Assembly: GCF_013373865.1 (NCBI RefSeq) | Contig: NW_023415788.1 | Location: 12,415 to 76,414, forward strand | DNA length: 64,000 nucleotides | Source of the DNA: Monomorium pharaonis | Lineage: Eukaryota > Arthropoda > Insecta > Hymenoptera > Formicidae | Direction: 5' to 3' | Shown: piece by piece, positions 1 to 12,504 of the stretch | Position numbering within the stretch: position 1 is the stretch's first letter | Layout: the number at the start of each line of letters is the position of its first letter | Position numbers and translations under genes: made by a program | Notes under the pieces: generated by a model | Database searches by the model: none | The model's input: the letters and a program-made list of their open reading frames with translations, nothing else | What the model was told of the DNA's origin: nothing

Positions 1-1630
1 CCGAAGTTCCTATCTCTCTTTCTGACCTCACTATCCCCGAGTTCCTCTTTAATCAGCGTCCCCGATTTGCGCCGCCGCGGAAAACTTCGCTTTGTATAAT
101 TATACACAACGAAATATAAATTACATAACGTTACGCTGTTGGCTGCATGTCATAATTAAATCGTCAATTGAAGATAGCATATTTTCTATTATCAATGCTC
201 TACATAAAGCGTATACGCGCGTGAATACGAATGTAGGACAGATTGCCTTTATTTCACGCAACAATTAAAATATACAATTGTGTTGTATAAATATGTAAGC
301 AGCTTTCAAAAATTCTTCGGGCCACGATTGTTTCCCGTAGCGGTTTATCGGATTAATTTCTCGTTATTCCACAAGTCGATTATCAATCATTCGCCAGTTC
401 ATGTTATTCTCTCTTTTTGGGGGGAGATGAAATTAGCGAAGCGGAACACATCGGAAAACACACGAGCCCGGACGTTATCCGTAATCAAGTTCAGACAATC
501 GAGCGCAATAAGTAAAACCATTTAGTGCCAAACGGCCAAAGGTCTCGTAGCTTTAAAAATCCACCTGCCTTAACGCCAACGTGTTATCAATTGATTTCGC
601 GGAGCGATTGCTTAATTGCTCGTCGATTGTTTCGTAATTGACGGTCCGACAAATTGGTTCTGCGGGATAAACGATCGGTGATATAAATTAGTCGACGTGG
701 TTCCTATACGCGATCAATGTTTCGAAATAGTCCTTGTAACGTTACGGCGCGGCGACATTCGTTCAATCTAATCTATCGTATATGCAAACACGTATCATCT
801 CTCTCACCCTCTCCATTCGGTTAAAAATGTCATTCTTACCATAAATATAAGCAAGTGAACGATTGCGAGCAAGCTTCGTTAACTTGTTCAATATGTAATC
901 TGGTTGTTAAAAATAAAATCATGTAAAATTTACGAAGCTAATAAGTGTGGTATGTGCTCTGATGTGACTGCTCGAGGGACGAAGTAACTCGTTGACTCGC
1001 AACGTCGCCTGATATACTTTTTCAGGCTTTACCTTATTATTCTATTAAAAAGTACATTTGAGAATATTAAAAAAAACATAGAGAAGTAATGAATATATTA
1101 CACGTACACATATATGTATATTAGACTGTGTAGAACAGTAATGCTAATGCAGTACTACATTTATATTCTCATTACATTTTCTCTCAACTGATGTCACTTG
1201 AAAGCAAATGAAATATAAAATAATATTATAAAAACACATTTGTATGGGACGTTCCTTATATTTTTTATATTTTTTACAATAAAGATCAAACAGAACATAT
1301 TTACTTTCGCTACAATAATACCATGCATTCAATTTATCAATTGTTTTCTCTGTATTGTACCATAGGGTAATTATTAACAGTGACTCATTAAAAATAAAAT
1401 AAAGAGATGACAAGGCACACTGTGCAGGACATCAATCGTCTTTCCCAATGAATCGCGCAGATTAAAATTGGTAATTATCCTTACTCAATCAATTTCCACC
1501 TTTCTTTACTGTAACGCCTTCGTTAACGTCGTAATTTCACTTCGTTTAATTACATTAAATTATATAATTGAAGCGTTCTCTACAAAAAAATTAAAATTAA
1601 ATTCTTAAGAAATGAAAAAGCTAATTATCA
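1..1630. other. Intergenic or intronic DNA, no gene seen
   Basis: AT-rich sequence with short open frames only. The open frames at 280-525 (+) and 1144-1413 (-) have no recognisable domain, and their composition matches their surroundings. I see no RNA gene or mobile-element terminus here. Confidence 0.5.
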
Positions 1631-1637
1631 AACTGTT

Positions 1638-1638
<1 letters not shown>

Positions 1639-1684
<46 letters not shown>
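1639..1684. repeat. (TA)n microsatellite
   Basis: About 22 uninterrupted TA dinucleotides. They generate apparent open frames of alternating Ile-Tyr on both strands, which are artefacts. It lies directly before a hairpin element. Confidence 0.95.
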
Positions 1685-1690
<6 letters not shown>

Positions 1691-1704
1691 AAAAAAATGT
1701 AATA

Positions 1705-1865
1705 CAGCCAATAACATATGTGATTGCGGGCTGCCAACTACATAAAATACTCAATACAATAATATTTGCTATTAATGCAAGTACAATGTTGATACTGCAT
1801 AGCATATATTATTGTATTGAGTATATTTTTAATTGGCAGCCCGCATAACATATCTTATTGAATAT
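1705..1865. mobile_element. Hairpin MITE-like element with GCGGGCTGCCAA arms
   Basis: Two inverted arms (about 1711-1772 and 1803-1861) share GCGGGCTGCCAA and, further in, ACTCAATACAATAATAT, around a roughly 30-base loop. The outer part of the same arm recurs in opposite orientation at 29925-29965 (TAGTTGGCAGCCCGCAAT followed by TGTTATTGGCT), so this is a dispersed family. It has no coding capacity. The superfamily is uncertain because no clear target duplication can be seen beside the TA microsatellite. Confidence 0.6.
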
Positions 1866-2225
1866 ATTGCATTTTTTTTTCATTTGTATATATAGTAATT
1901 TTCTACGACACTATATATAGCAGATATAAGAATAAGTAGATTGATTAATATTTTAGTTTTGAGAACTATATAAAAAATAATGTAATCCCTAGACTAGTTT
2001 AGTCTTTGCAAAAATTTTACATACCTACTTGTATTTATATTTTCCGTTTTCTGTTTGATTCTTATCAGAACAAAATTATTTGCGATGCAACACTATCGAT
2101 AAGAAACGTTTTTGCAACGTAACCCTTTTTTGTTGGGTAAACTTGTTTGATTTTTATAGAAAATTCTTTAATTACACTCGATGAGGCATTCAAGTATATC
2201 ATTTATAAATTAACAATTCCTGTAA

Positions 2226-2830
2226 TTAACGACGCTCAGCGAAACGATAAAAAGGGACTACCGAGAAGGGGCTTCGAAATATTTTGCGGGTAAAGCGGTA
2301 AGAAAAATTATCCAAATGCCGTTTTAGCGAAAGACATGAACAAATGGGAGAGCTGCAGGTCCCGAAGTTCTTCCCGCGGTAAGAATTTTCCGCGGGATGA
2401 CGTGCAATGGAGTAAGGGTGGAGGGGGGGAAAGATCGAAAAAGGTGAGCTCCATGAGAGAAAGGCCGTGGGATCGAACCCTCTGGGGAACGAGAAGACGA
2501 ATGGAAGCGAACCGGTAAGAAATCGCGTAAGAAGCGCGACCTTCCCTCGACCCTGCCTTCCCTTCATTCTCTCGCTCCATGACACGAGAACCCGACGACC
2601 CCACGATCGTTGTCTGTTCGGGGCGACATCGCGACGTCTACATCGCGAGGACAATCCGGAATCGAGAAATCGGCGGGCTTCAAATGTTGAACGACCATCG
2701 GTTATATTTGGAAAAGAGAAAGATCCCTTTTCTTTTTGCTTCGCAATATCCTTTTTTCCTGCGAAGCTCGTCATTCTTCAACCGAATCTGTGTTGGGAGG
2801 ATGATGGTATTTTAAACTTCATTATATAAT
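2226..2830. other. GC-richer patch, no supported gene
   Basis: The GC content is higher than in the flanks, and long open frames overlap in several frames; the longest is 2226-2774 on the minus strand. Their translations are rich in Arg, Ser and Phe without domain structure, as expected from composition alone. It may be regulatory or an untranslated exon, but nothing specific supports either. Confidence 0.35.
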
Positions 2831-2954
2831 TTTACTGTAAATCTTTTTTTTAATATTTATTGCACATAGAATTGCCATTCGTCTTCTTTTCCCCAGACAC
2901 CGTCCTCTTTTTCGGGCATTTGGGGTCGTCCGGAAAGATCTTTGAAAATTTGAC

Positions 2955-3035
2955 CGTCCGGAGTTTTTAATATTTTAATTATTTATTTCCTTTATCGTGC
3001 TTTTTCCAGTGGCACGACCACTTATTGAGCGGCTG
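2955..3035. repeat. Dispersed 82-bp repeat, copy 1
   Basis: This segment is clearly similar to 5525-5606 in the same orientation. Both run from GAGTTTT through ATTTTAATTATTTATTT and CTTTATCGTG to CACGACCACTTATTGAGCGG. In this copy a TTTTTCCAG acceptor-like site precedes the conserved block and GGGTAACA follows it. The match is too short to name a family. Confidence 0.7.
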
Positions 3036-3059
3036 GGTAACAATTAAATATAATAAAAT

Positions 3060-4230
3060 ACTTAATAAACTTAATACTGATTTAATTTTTTATTTCAAAT
3101 TTGTAACTAATTTTTTTCATGGAATTTACAATCAATTTAAGAGTGAATAATTTGAATAATAATTTAAATCGATAAGAAATCCAGATATATTTGTGTGTAA
3201 ATCTGATTGTGAGAATTGTTAAAGATATAATAATCTTTCGTAAAATCACAAAAATAAAAATTGTAGACTTTTATGGATTTATATATTTATTAATTTATAT
3301 AAAATATTAAAAAAATTAATAAATATTTTAAATAAGAGGATAAAATGTTTGAAATAAATATTTCAAAATAAATATGTTTAAAATAAGTAAGTAATTTAAA
3401 TAAACATTAATTAACTAAATTAACCGGTATTTACAGAATTTAACAGAAGAGGAAATAATTAATTAAAGTAACTTTACAGTAAAAATATCGAATTTATTTT
3501 TTTCTTCTCTTTCTTTTTTATTCTTTCAGGATAAAATGTTATATAAATTAATATACGAAAAGAATGATTAGATTCAGCCAGTTTTTTCAATATATGGACG
3601 TGTACAATAATAAATAAATAAATAGGTAAATAAATTTTTCTCTTTTACCTCATTTCTGATAAAACATTCGCGAATTTCACATTGGACATCAATGTGTGCT
3701 AATGAAATTAATTAATATAAAGAGATAAGGCTACGGTGACTATATGTTCTCTATGTCAAGTAGCTATCCTGCAGATTTATATATATTTTTTAAAACTCAA
3801 TTTTACCCTTTATTTTAAAAATAGTATTACAAATTTTTTCTGAAAATTAGCGTCCCAGTATCTAATAAGCAAATGTTTATGAAAACAAATTTAATTTTGT
3901 GTGCAATATAATTTGCGTCTTTCGTCAATTGTGCTTTTTAATTTTTTAAATTAAAATTATTCAAATTAAATCCGTGTATGTTTTATTTTTTATTATTTTA
4001 GACCGATTTCATATTTAAACTAAGAGTTGGCTTTTTTTAAATACAGACGGACAAATAATACAGTTACAAAATTATTAGAAAATTGTACGGTGTATGTAAT
4101 TATGATATACTACTGTGATCAAAAATAAGGTGAATTTTTCATCTAAACTTCGCGGGTACTATAAAATCATGAAATTATTTTTTTTGTGGGTTGATAGTAC
4201 TGTATGGCTAATCTCTTCTCGGAAGCAGAG
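3060..4230. other. AT-rich spacer
   Basis: Low-complexity A/T sequence with AAATAAATAAA-type runs. No open frame, terminus or RNA gene is visible. Confidence 0.6.
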
Positions 4231-4235
4231 CTTAT

Positions 4236-4355
4236 AGGTTTGTTTTTTATTCCTGCACTGCTGCACTAGTGCAATAAGTTAGAATGAAAAAAAAATATTT
4301 GTCTTATTCTAACTTATTGCACTAGTGCAGCAGTGCAAGAATAAAAAACAAACCT
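4236..4355. other. Near-perfect 50-bp-arm hairpin
   Basis: Arm 4236-4285 and the reverse complement of 4306-4355 agree at 49 of 50 positions, with a 20-base A/T-rich loop. The only mismatch is C/T at arm position 17. The arm contains TGCACTAGTGCA, itself a palindrome. It lies immediately before a GC-rich block that ends in a good splice donor. It could be a very young MITE, a microRNA-like or siRNA-producing hairpin, or a promoter-proximal structure. No clear target-site duplication was seen. Confidence 0.85.
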
Positions 4356-4359
4356 CATG

Positions 4360-4799
4360 TTTTCATGTGACACTTGGCACACGCCAGGCACACGCCGAAG
4401 CCTAGAGTTTTTCTTTTCCACGAATTTTTCTCTGCCGATTCACAAGGCCAATCAGCTACTTGCCCCCTCTCACGGTTTGCCGGGCGACTCAGTACCATCG
4501 CAAACACGCGAGCGGAGGGCCACGTCGTTTACGCTTCGCGATCGCGCGTTTTTCCACTCGGCAAGAGTCGTCTTTTTCGTGCCGCGAGGTGAGATCTCGT
4601 CGCGTTCCTCGCGTCCTTTCGTCGGCCGAGAGCGAATTTCCCCAGTGGAAGGCATCGTCGCGGACGCCGAAACGAGCCGACGTCATTAATCGGCGTGCAA
4701 AGTGGTCTCGTCTCTCGCGTCGTTAGCATTTCCGATCGTGTCGAGCGCGTGCGCGCGAGTGTGTGTTTGCAAACGCAACGAGGAAAACATCATCGGCTG
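4360..4799 (+). other. Possible first (5' untranslated) exon
   Basis: A GC-rich, CpG-rich block ends exactly at a strong donor, CTG|GTGAGTAAAT, after which base composition drops abruptly to A/T-rich. This is the usual look of an insect 5' untranslated exon followed by an intron. Several overlapping open frames (4357-4689, 4460-4726, 4695-4904 and minus-strand ones) are short and mutually inconsistent, so I do not call protein here. The next exon-like segment downstream on the same strand is 5025-5181. The transcription start is not determined. Confidence 0.4.
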
Positions 4800-5024
4800 G
4801 TGAGTAAATTTATTTGTTATCTTCGCGGAATTAATCGGCACGTGGCGTCATCGCCATCTAATATCTTAACCAGAATTTCAAGTGATAAAAGTTCATTAGA
4901 TTAAGAATAAGTTTTTAAAATTTTGTTCTCTCTTTCAATTTTTTCATTTCTTTCTCAAATTTTCTATCATTTCCAGTATATCTACTAAAGAATTGTATAA
5001 TATATAATATAATATTTTTATTAG

Positions 5025-5181
5025 CAGCACTAACGAGGATTTACCACCTTCACTGACAAATCGTGAAATATGGGCTTTATTAGAAGTTTTATGGCATGAC
5101 GAACAATTTGTCAAGTTTAGGACACATATGGGACACATAGAAGGAGAGGAGGTGATGCTGCTACCGCTTTAATACTTCTTG
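5025..5181 (+). pseudogene. Coding-like internal exon with a frameshift
   Basis: An acceptor (TTTTTATTAG or TTAGCAG) leads into an open frame, and the segment ends at a consensus donor CTTG|GTAAGT. The translation begins TNEDLPPSLTNREIWALLEV, continues LWHDEQFVKFRTHMGHIEGE and then meets an in-frame TAA at 5170-5172. Reading on with one base restored near 5150 would give GDAATALILLG up to the donor, which suits a real exon better than the stop. So either this is a decayed or captured exon, or the base is a sequence error. I do not recognise the protein family. It may join the candidate first exon ending at 4799. Confidence 0.5.
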
Positions 5182-5524
5182 GTAAGTGATTTGCTTTCGT
5201 AATGCACAATTTATCTTATTAATAAATTGCTCTCGTTCATAGAGTTTCATGCTCAAAAAAAGCTCGTATAATTAGTTGGAATAAATGATATAACTACTGT
5301 TATCATTTACTCAAAACAATTTTTATAAACTACATTACACGACTTAACTGATTGTTATTAGAAATATCGATATTAGTTATAATATTTCCATTGTGGAGAT
5401 ATTTATATTATTTTTATATTATTTTACCAAAGTTTACCACTGTAAACTGATCGCTCTCTATCAGCTTTTTTGTAATAAAAAGTACATATTTAATAGTGTT
5501 GATAATTTGTCTAGAAAATTTATG

Positions 5525-5606
5525 TACGTCTAGAGTTTTAAATATTTTAATTATTTATTTTCTTTATCGTGTTTTTTCCAATGACACGACCACTTATTGA
5601 GCGGCT
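5525..5606. repeat. Dispersed 82-bp repeat, copy 2
   Basis: Second copy of the segment at 2955-3035. Here the acceptor-like CCAG has become CCAA, and the sequence after GAGCGGCT is different. Confidence 0.7.
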
Positions 5607-5744
5607 CTTATAATATTTATTATGTGTAATTAATGTATTCTCGTATATGTCCGAGGTTGCAACAGAAATGTCTAGAGTTTTTGGCCTGTAAGTTCTAGTT
5701 TAAAAAATTTTAATATAGCAACCCTAATTGCACATCAATAAATT

Positions 5745-5885
5745 TATTACTATTATCGCTATCATCATCGACATTATCGTCGTCATCATCATCATTATTA
5801 TTATTATCCTTATTACTACGATTAGTACTATTACTACTGCTATTGCTATATTATTATTAGCAGCAGTAGTAATAGTTACTGTAGC
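5745..5885. repeat. Imperfect trinucleotide (ATC/ATT) repeat
   Basis: A run of ATC, ATT, GTC and ACT triplets. The triplet period keeps frames open on both strands (5728-5952 and 5724-5912), giving Ile- and Met-rich translations that are not genes. Confidence 0.85.
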
Positions 5886-5899
5886 TCTATTAAAAGAAA

Positions 5900-6850
5900 G
5901 AAATACGCACATTATTTGTATTACTACATGTCAATTACAACTGTTCCCATAATTGTCGCAGATTACGGTTGCAGCAGATTGAAATCGAGTACCTGTATTA
6001 AGTTAAAGTATATATTTAGTTTTTCAAATACGATCAGATGTAAATTACGTGGATATCTCTATCGAGGTGATATTTTCTCGTAATCTCTCAATATTCAATG
6101 TGTGTATTAAATCTTTTTTTAAATCAATCATATTTTTTTACGTATATATTATCATTCATAATCGTGTTATATTCATATGTATTTTTTATTTATTACATTT
6201 TTATATTAAAGTTTTTTTATTTCTCATGTTATAAGTTGGTTGTATAATAATCGTTCTTTATCATAAGTATTTAATTTTTTCAAAAATCTTTAAAGCTATA
6301 CTATATCAGCTAAAAGTTATCGAAATTAAAAAACTGCAAATTTCTTAGATTTATTTTTTCTAATTAACAAAAAAAATTTATCGTATCCAAATTTTAGCTG
6401 AAACCAATCACAAAAAACAAAACAACAATTTATTAATTTTATTTATAGTAATTTATGCAATGTAAATAATCATATTTTGTTATTTAGGTAAATGATTTTT
6501 AAACAAGTAATTTCTTGAATAAATTTTTACATGTTCATTAATACATGTAAAACAATTTTATTTATTCTGCAGTGCTAGTTTTTTTATCTTTGAAAATAAG
6601 TACTATATATAAAACGCAATTATAAGATTCAAGGATCTTAATAAAGTCTTAATAAAAAATTAAATAACTTTTAAATTAATTAAATAATCGTTGCTGAAAT
6701 TTCCGACGAGATATTCAAACGTAATAATATATCAATCTATGAGATTTCTATATTTTTGGCGAACACTTAAGATATGACAGGCACATCCTTAATCGAGAAA
6801 TTGCCCTCTCTGTGTTTTTTTCTCTTTTACACACACACTGCTCATCGCAG
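5900..6850. other. AT-rich spacer
   Basis: No gene, RNA or element terminus was seen. The small open frame at 6049-6234 is Phe/Ile-rich composition noise. Confidence 0.55.
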
Positions 6851-6859
6851 GAAGCTATA

Positions 6860-7930
6860 AACGTCCTTTATATCGATCGTGACGTGTAGCCCGTCGTTCG
6901 GAGGTTGCTACCCGAAGTGGAAAATTAAAGTCACGCGCAACGCTGCACCATTTGGCGCGCAGTTAGTTATATTTCACTTCGATCTGTTCATTGAACGACG
7001 CATCTCTCTTTTTGCCGTCCTCCGTCGAACACTCGGCTCCGTTTCGCCAATCCACAATAGCCGAGTGTGCGGAATGAATTGTTCCTCGGGTGCTTTCCCC
7101 TTTCCTGCGCGCTGCCCGTTCGACCGGCAAATTAAAAACTGCGCACTGAGCGAGTTTTCAGTTTTGCACGTTTCAAAAAGCGAATCATTCGTCAGCCGGG
7201 CTCGCGTCTTGCCGCGCGAAAATTTCGGCATTCGCCGCGCGAACAACAAACTATAGAGATGCAAAGCAGAAACGCGTACGTCGGGATGCGCCGCGTCGTT
7301 AGTCAGATCGCGCCACGGTGATCCGACTGTTCCCGCGGCAAAGTGTAAAGAATTAAAAGCGCTTTACAACGTATCGCGGACCATTAAGCCCGGTCCCGTT
7401 TAATTTAGCACTCGCTCGCAAAGTGAATAAAAAAAAAGAAAAACGGCGAGCGCGACCTCCCTCTCCTTTTCCCCCCCCCATGCCGAAGAATTGCGATGAG
7501 TTTTGTCGCGGTATGCTAACAGCCGGGAAACAAATAGCGCGGCAGCAGCAACAAGTGCACAATAAGGTAATCGACTGTAGTAAGGAGAAATTACGGTCCA
7601 TTACACGCCCGCGTTTCAAAACGTTGCGGGAATTTTTAAGTCCGCTTCCAGTTCGTTTTCGCCCGCGGGGGGGGGAGGCGATGTAGCGTGCAGGGCCAGG
7701 GCTGCCGGGCTCAACTGGCAATTTCCTCCAAGACTATTGAGCGTCCCGAGAGATATTCGCTGCCGTCGCGCCGTAAACAATGCATTTATCCGGCATTTCA
7801 TTTATTTATCGTCGCTTTTAGCCCGACGGAGTCCCGGCGCGGCAGCACGAAAACATCGTGTTGCCCGCGTTTGAAGTACTCCCGACATATTATTTCGGGG
7901 ATTTATTAAAAGCACGCACGGCGGATGGGA
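6860..7930. other. GC-rich patch, no supported gene
   Basis: CpG-rich block with C and G homopolymer runs near 7470 and 7668. Short overlapping frames (6879-7256 +, 6974-7264 -, 7353-7721 -, 7423-7686 +) show no domain. A regulatory island or untranslated exon is possible but not shown. Confidence 0.35.
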
Positions 7931-8327
7931 GAAATTATTAAAACGATGTACGCAAAGCAGATTATACACCCGGAAGAATCGGTTTCATATTCGGGATATG
8001 TGCCAGGAATTTGCGTGGAAAATCTAACAAAATTTCACCCACGCGTATTTCAAATTGTTCGTCTCAATAGAGATGTATCGATATCAGTTAAAATTATTAA
8101 ATTATTACGTTATAAAAAGGAATAGCTATCCTTCTCATGAAATACGGCAAACTATTCGGTTTGATAGGAGACATTAAATTTTCATTCGGTTTATTTACGA
8201 AATCATTCTATTCGGAAATTGCTGACTTTTCCGTTTTTACTTTCAATATCTAAAGCGTACTGGGACTTACAGCTTTTTGTGAAAAACTTTTTACACTAAG
8301 AATCACGCGTTCCTTGGGCCCTTAATT

Positions 8328-8525
8328 CTATCGCGTTTCCACAATATTCCATTTGTATACGCCGTTTTGTAAAAACCCTACGGCATTTCCGCGACAGCTT
8401 AAATTATTCGCGGGTATACGGGAACCCACGTCTATGTAATCATCGTAAAAAGCAATCGCCTGCCCTCTGATTTCGAAAGTCCGTATCGACGGTCCTTCGA
8501 CGGACGGCGTCGTTAACGGCGCCAT
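8328..8525 (-). CDS. Weak candidate coding segment, unknown
   Basis: A 65-codon minus-strand open frame. It looks less compositionally biased than its neighbours, with mixed residues such as GQAIAFYDDYIDVGSRIPANN. I do not recognise a family. No convincing splice sites bound it, and it lies in a GC-richer patch (about 8300-8850) where chance open frames are expected. Treat it as a possibility only. Confidence 0.15.
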   Translation of the reverse strand: MAPLTTPSVEGPSIRTFEIRGQAIAFYDDYIDVGSRIPANNLSCRGNAVGFLQNGVYKWNIVETR

Positions 8526-8879
8526 TCTTGAAAGGGGCCGACTACAATGGTCCGCGTAACGAAGTACTTTCTTTTCTAAACAACTCTTCTACGACGAATC
8601 AGGTGGCGCGAGTTCTACGCGGGCTGCCTTTATCGTCGTACTAACCTCGCGAGATAAAGGCTATGTCCCCTGTAGAGGCGTAAAAAGAAACGGACGTTCC
8701 GCGAGCTTAATGAGATGGCTCGAGGCTCGCCTTTCATCGTGGTTGAGAATAAAATCGTCGGAATAGCGCCTTGACTCCCTGGCGAGTGTCCTTTTTCTGC
8801 TCCGGTTCACAGAAGGGCAGGCCCGTCCGTCACGACTGTTCTACGTTCGGTTAGTTAAAGCGTATCCTTATCAAATATT

Positions 8880-10260
8880 TTAGATTTCTTTGCAACATTA
8901 CCCGTGATAAAAAGAGTAAGGTAAAAACTGAGTGTTAATTAAAATTATTAGATACATTAGCAGAAAGAAGAAATCGGAGAGCAAATTAACAGAATTAATT
9001 TAATTTGATAATGGTACGTCTATTTATAAACTCTAGATTTAACATTTAAAAATTCTGAACGGTTATAATGGCTTTTTCTATTTTTTAGATTAATCTGTAA
9101 TTTCTCAATAACAGTGTCCTTTTTATACTGATACAATATATTTGAATTTTTAATTGTTATAGACAATTGATTCGTTTGTTCTTTTTAGTGAGTAAAAAAA
9201 CGTCGATAATTCTAACGTATTAGAGCGAAATTTTATAATCTGATTTTACCTCTTTGAAAGCACAAACAGCGAAGGTACCATATTAGTGTAGCTACATCTC
9301 AACAACACGCTCCAATTGTTGCAGAAATCAGACGTGCCAGGATTTGATTGATTCTCGCGGTCGAACTTTGCGCCGGTAGATCCATTTTGCTTTTTTCCAT
9401 TACACCTGCTATCTAGACACGTCTGTTTGTTGCGTCAATTGAAAAATTATTGTTCACCGAATATTTCAATGAATAATACATCTTTTGGCAAAAGAATACG
9501 ATGTTTGCGCAGCAGCTTAATGACCGACTAGTCAATGTCGTAATACAGAAGAATACATGGTCTTTTACGGATTCAAAGTATAGAGTCACTTATGTAAAGC
9601 GGGTATTCCTTACTATACACATTGAAAAATATTTATTCTATTGTTAACCAAAGCGATTACTCAATTTACTCTTTTCTTTGATAGATGATAAGTGATAGTT
9701 ATTGTCAATAAAGAATATTTTCCTGATAATAATTTTAAAATATATACTTGTCGTAAATTGTAGAAAAACTTATTATTTACTTGAAAAAAAAATTATACCC
9801 TTTTTCTTGAAAAATATTATAAAATTGAATTAAGGAAAAGTCAAAGTAATAGGTAAATTGAACTTTTACTTTGACTTGATATTCTTATTTAATATTAAAT
9901 TATTAGGATTTAAAATACATTATGAATAATTTGTTACTGATAACGAACTTATAAACGATTTGTGGATATATAAACTTATTTAAAATAAGCTATACTTATT
10001 TAATTACACATTTTTCTGTGTGTACAGAGAAGCTTATTTTAAATAAATCTTGCTTGTTTCAAGTAAATGAGTGTATTTTAAGACTATTCATCATATGTAA
10101 CATATTTTTTACAAAAAATAACCGTTACTTAAAAAGATGAGAAACTACTTTTCTTAGCATGAGAATACATTTTTCAGATTTTTCTGTAGCTGCAAGAGAA
10201 AATATCATCGTTATTTCTACCGGAGAGGATTAAAATATATAAAACATCCGGAGTATTCTT
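8880..10260. other. AT-rich spacer with inverted repeats
   Basis: No gene. Two local inverted repeats are visible: AGTCAAAGTAA with TTACTTTGACT around 9840-9880, and ACTTATTTAAAATAAGCT with AGCTTATTTTAAATAAAT around 9972-10048. They may be remnants of small foldback elements. Confidence 0.5.
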
Positions 10261-12290
10261 ATTCACGCGGTTGTGTTCGAAACATATGCGTAATTTGTAC
10301 GTGACTTGATATGCCTCGATAAGCTTCAGCAAGGATGAGGACATTCGAGAATTGTCGGTATTCGCGACGAGAGAGATATGGCTGTTTATTTTCGCTCCGA
10401 CCGCTCTACAGCGTATCTCACTACCGCGCGTCAGTATGAAAACCCCGTTGGATCACGAACGACGATCGAAGGGGTACTTTAGTTGGGGCAATTATACGTG
10501 GGGCCCAGAGGCGCTCCTATTTGGTTGAAATCTCAATATCATCCGCTTCGTGATTATTAATTTCGCGTACAATGCCGAAACGATTTCACGAACGCTCGTG
10601 ACCCCGGAGTACAAGCTCTCGAACCGTAGAAACCGGAACCCGGGATTGTTGTCCTGGTCTTAGTAGCGCCGCGGGGTAGTTTGTAGCCAGCGAAGCGTCG
10701 GTAATGGGCCGATCCTTCGTACCTAAGATCTGCGTATCGGTCAGATACGACGAAACGTCACGGCGATATGCTGCTCCCCGTTGTACCGTGACGCTCGAGA
10801 TAAGACAAGGAATCCTTTGACGGTCTCGACAGAATTAACCGGGGAAACCTCCATTTCCCACCGTACGGGGTTTTCCCATCGGTTAAGCTTAAATCGCAGT
10901 CCCCTCGCAGAGCTAAAATAAGTACAGTGCACCGGAAGGTTGCACCGGAAGATCTGTTAAACTCACGGGATTAAAGACCGCCTGTTAAATTGAACATTTA
11001 TATACAGTCTCTCTGTCTTTACCCTCTCTTTCTCGAGAAAGCTTGTACATACATTTAAAGTAGCCGAGTTTGTTGCGTCTGCACTTTCAGACACTTGTGC
11101 GTGCAACGATACGCGGGACGCATGCGAGAGCCGACGATTCAAAGGAGCTACCCCAAATTGGGACGACGATCGTCTTTTATCCCCGCGGATAACCGGACCT
11201 TTCACGCGCGCTCTCCCTCATACCACGCCGTATTTCCCCGTCAATCTCTCGTCTGAGGGATGTTTATTTGTTACCGCCGCGGCCTCGCACCGCAGGGCCA
11301 TATCTCCGAAGAAAATTACTTGTCTCCCGCAGACCAAACGCCGCCATTCAAGCGGCAAACTTTAACCGCATTACGAAATTCACTTAAAACTTTCAATAAG
11401 TTCCCCCCAATTGATACCCGAATCGATATGACGTTCGTCTTTCTCCCCCCCCTCCCCTCCCCTCCCCTCCGGGGGGATAAATACCGTCGATGTGGCCGTT
11501 ATTGATCGGCAACATAAAGTCCACTGTAGATTATTATCTCTCTCCGGCGCATCCATTTCTCCCATCGTAGATTATAGATTCCCGGGTCCGTGTTCAATTT
11601 TCTCGAACGGCCATCATAAATCTCGCTTGAAAATTGAAGGCTCCCTCCTTTCCCGTTCGAGGGGGCCCCTCCCCCCCCCCCCCGAAAGGGGTATTCGCAG
11701 ATTCTCCCGGTCGGTTTTTTGCCGGCCGTCAGCAGTTCCGCGAGTTTCTTTTTTGCCCGGCTCGCCGCCGCCACGGCTGCCGCGCCGCGCGCATAGTTTC
11801 CGCCGAATAATTACTTTGCATGCCAAATCTCCATCGCGACTACCTCCTCGTTGGCGGCCGTGTCTGCGTGACGGATAGCGGCGCGTAAATTAAAGCATCA
11901 GCCGCGTCGCTCGCGTTATATACCGCGCTGCCGCGCGCGTTCTCGAAAACGTAACGTGCCGATGGCGAAAATAGCCGCGGCACGTCGTCCGCGAACGAGC
12001 GATTCACGATGGCTGCCAGCGTTTCTCTCGGTTTTCCTTAGGTTTCCGCGGAAAACGCGCCGGGGAAGTTGTTCCGCGGAATCTACACCCCGACAAAGCG
12101 CGCCCTTCTTTTCCGCGTCGGTCTCAAAACAGCCTTCGAAGGCACGAATAGCTTCGAAACTGTCGATTCAGAAACGGCTTATCGAGGCAATTAAACTTTT
12201 CCCCGGTGCAATACCGCGGGAAATGTTTCGCGTGAATAGGTATAGATACACATACGTATACACTCCACGGTGAATAAAGATAAAAAGTCT
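10260..12290. other. GC-rich region, no supported gene
   Basis: CpG-rich sequence with C-tracts at about 11441-11472 and 11668-11686. Overlapping short frames on both strands (for example 11492-11878 and 11956-12273) are Arg/Ser/Pro-rich and lack domains. It may contain regulatory DNA; nothing specific is recognisable. Confidence 0.35.
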
Positions 12291-12504
12291 GCGAGTTGTT
12301 TATTTTTAATAGAAAATAGATTTCCTGAATTTCGAGAGGCGATAATAGAATAGGAGGGTTACCGAGAGAGAAGTGATTTTAGTGCATCGTGCGCATTGAT
12401 TGTGTAATAAGATTCATTTGAATTACCTGTTTTAAGATGCTAAGAGAACGTTATGATAAGATTGATTTAATTTCTGTTTTTTATTATCGTTTGTTTTTAT
12501 TACC

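Noticed and set aside
2226..2774. 182-codon minus-strand open frame
   Set aside because: Several other frames are open over the same GC-rich block, and the translation is Arg/Ser/Phe-rich with no domain or splice support.
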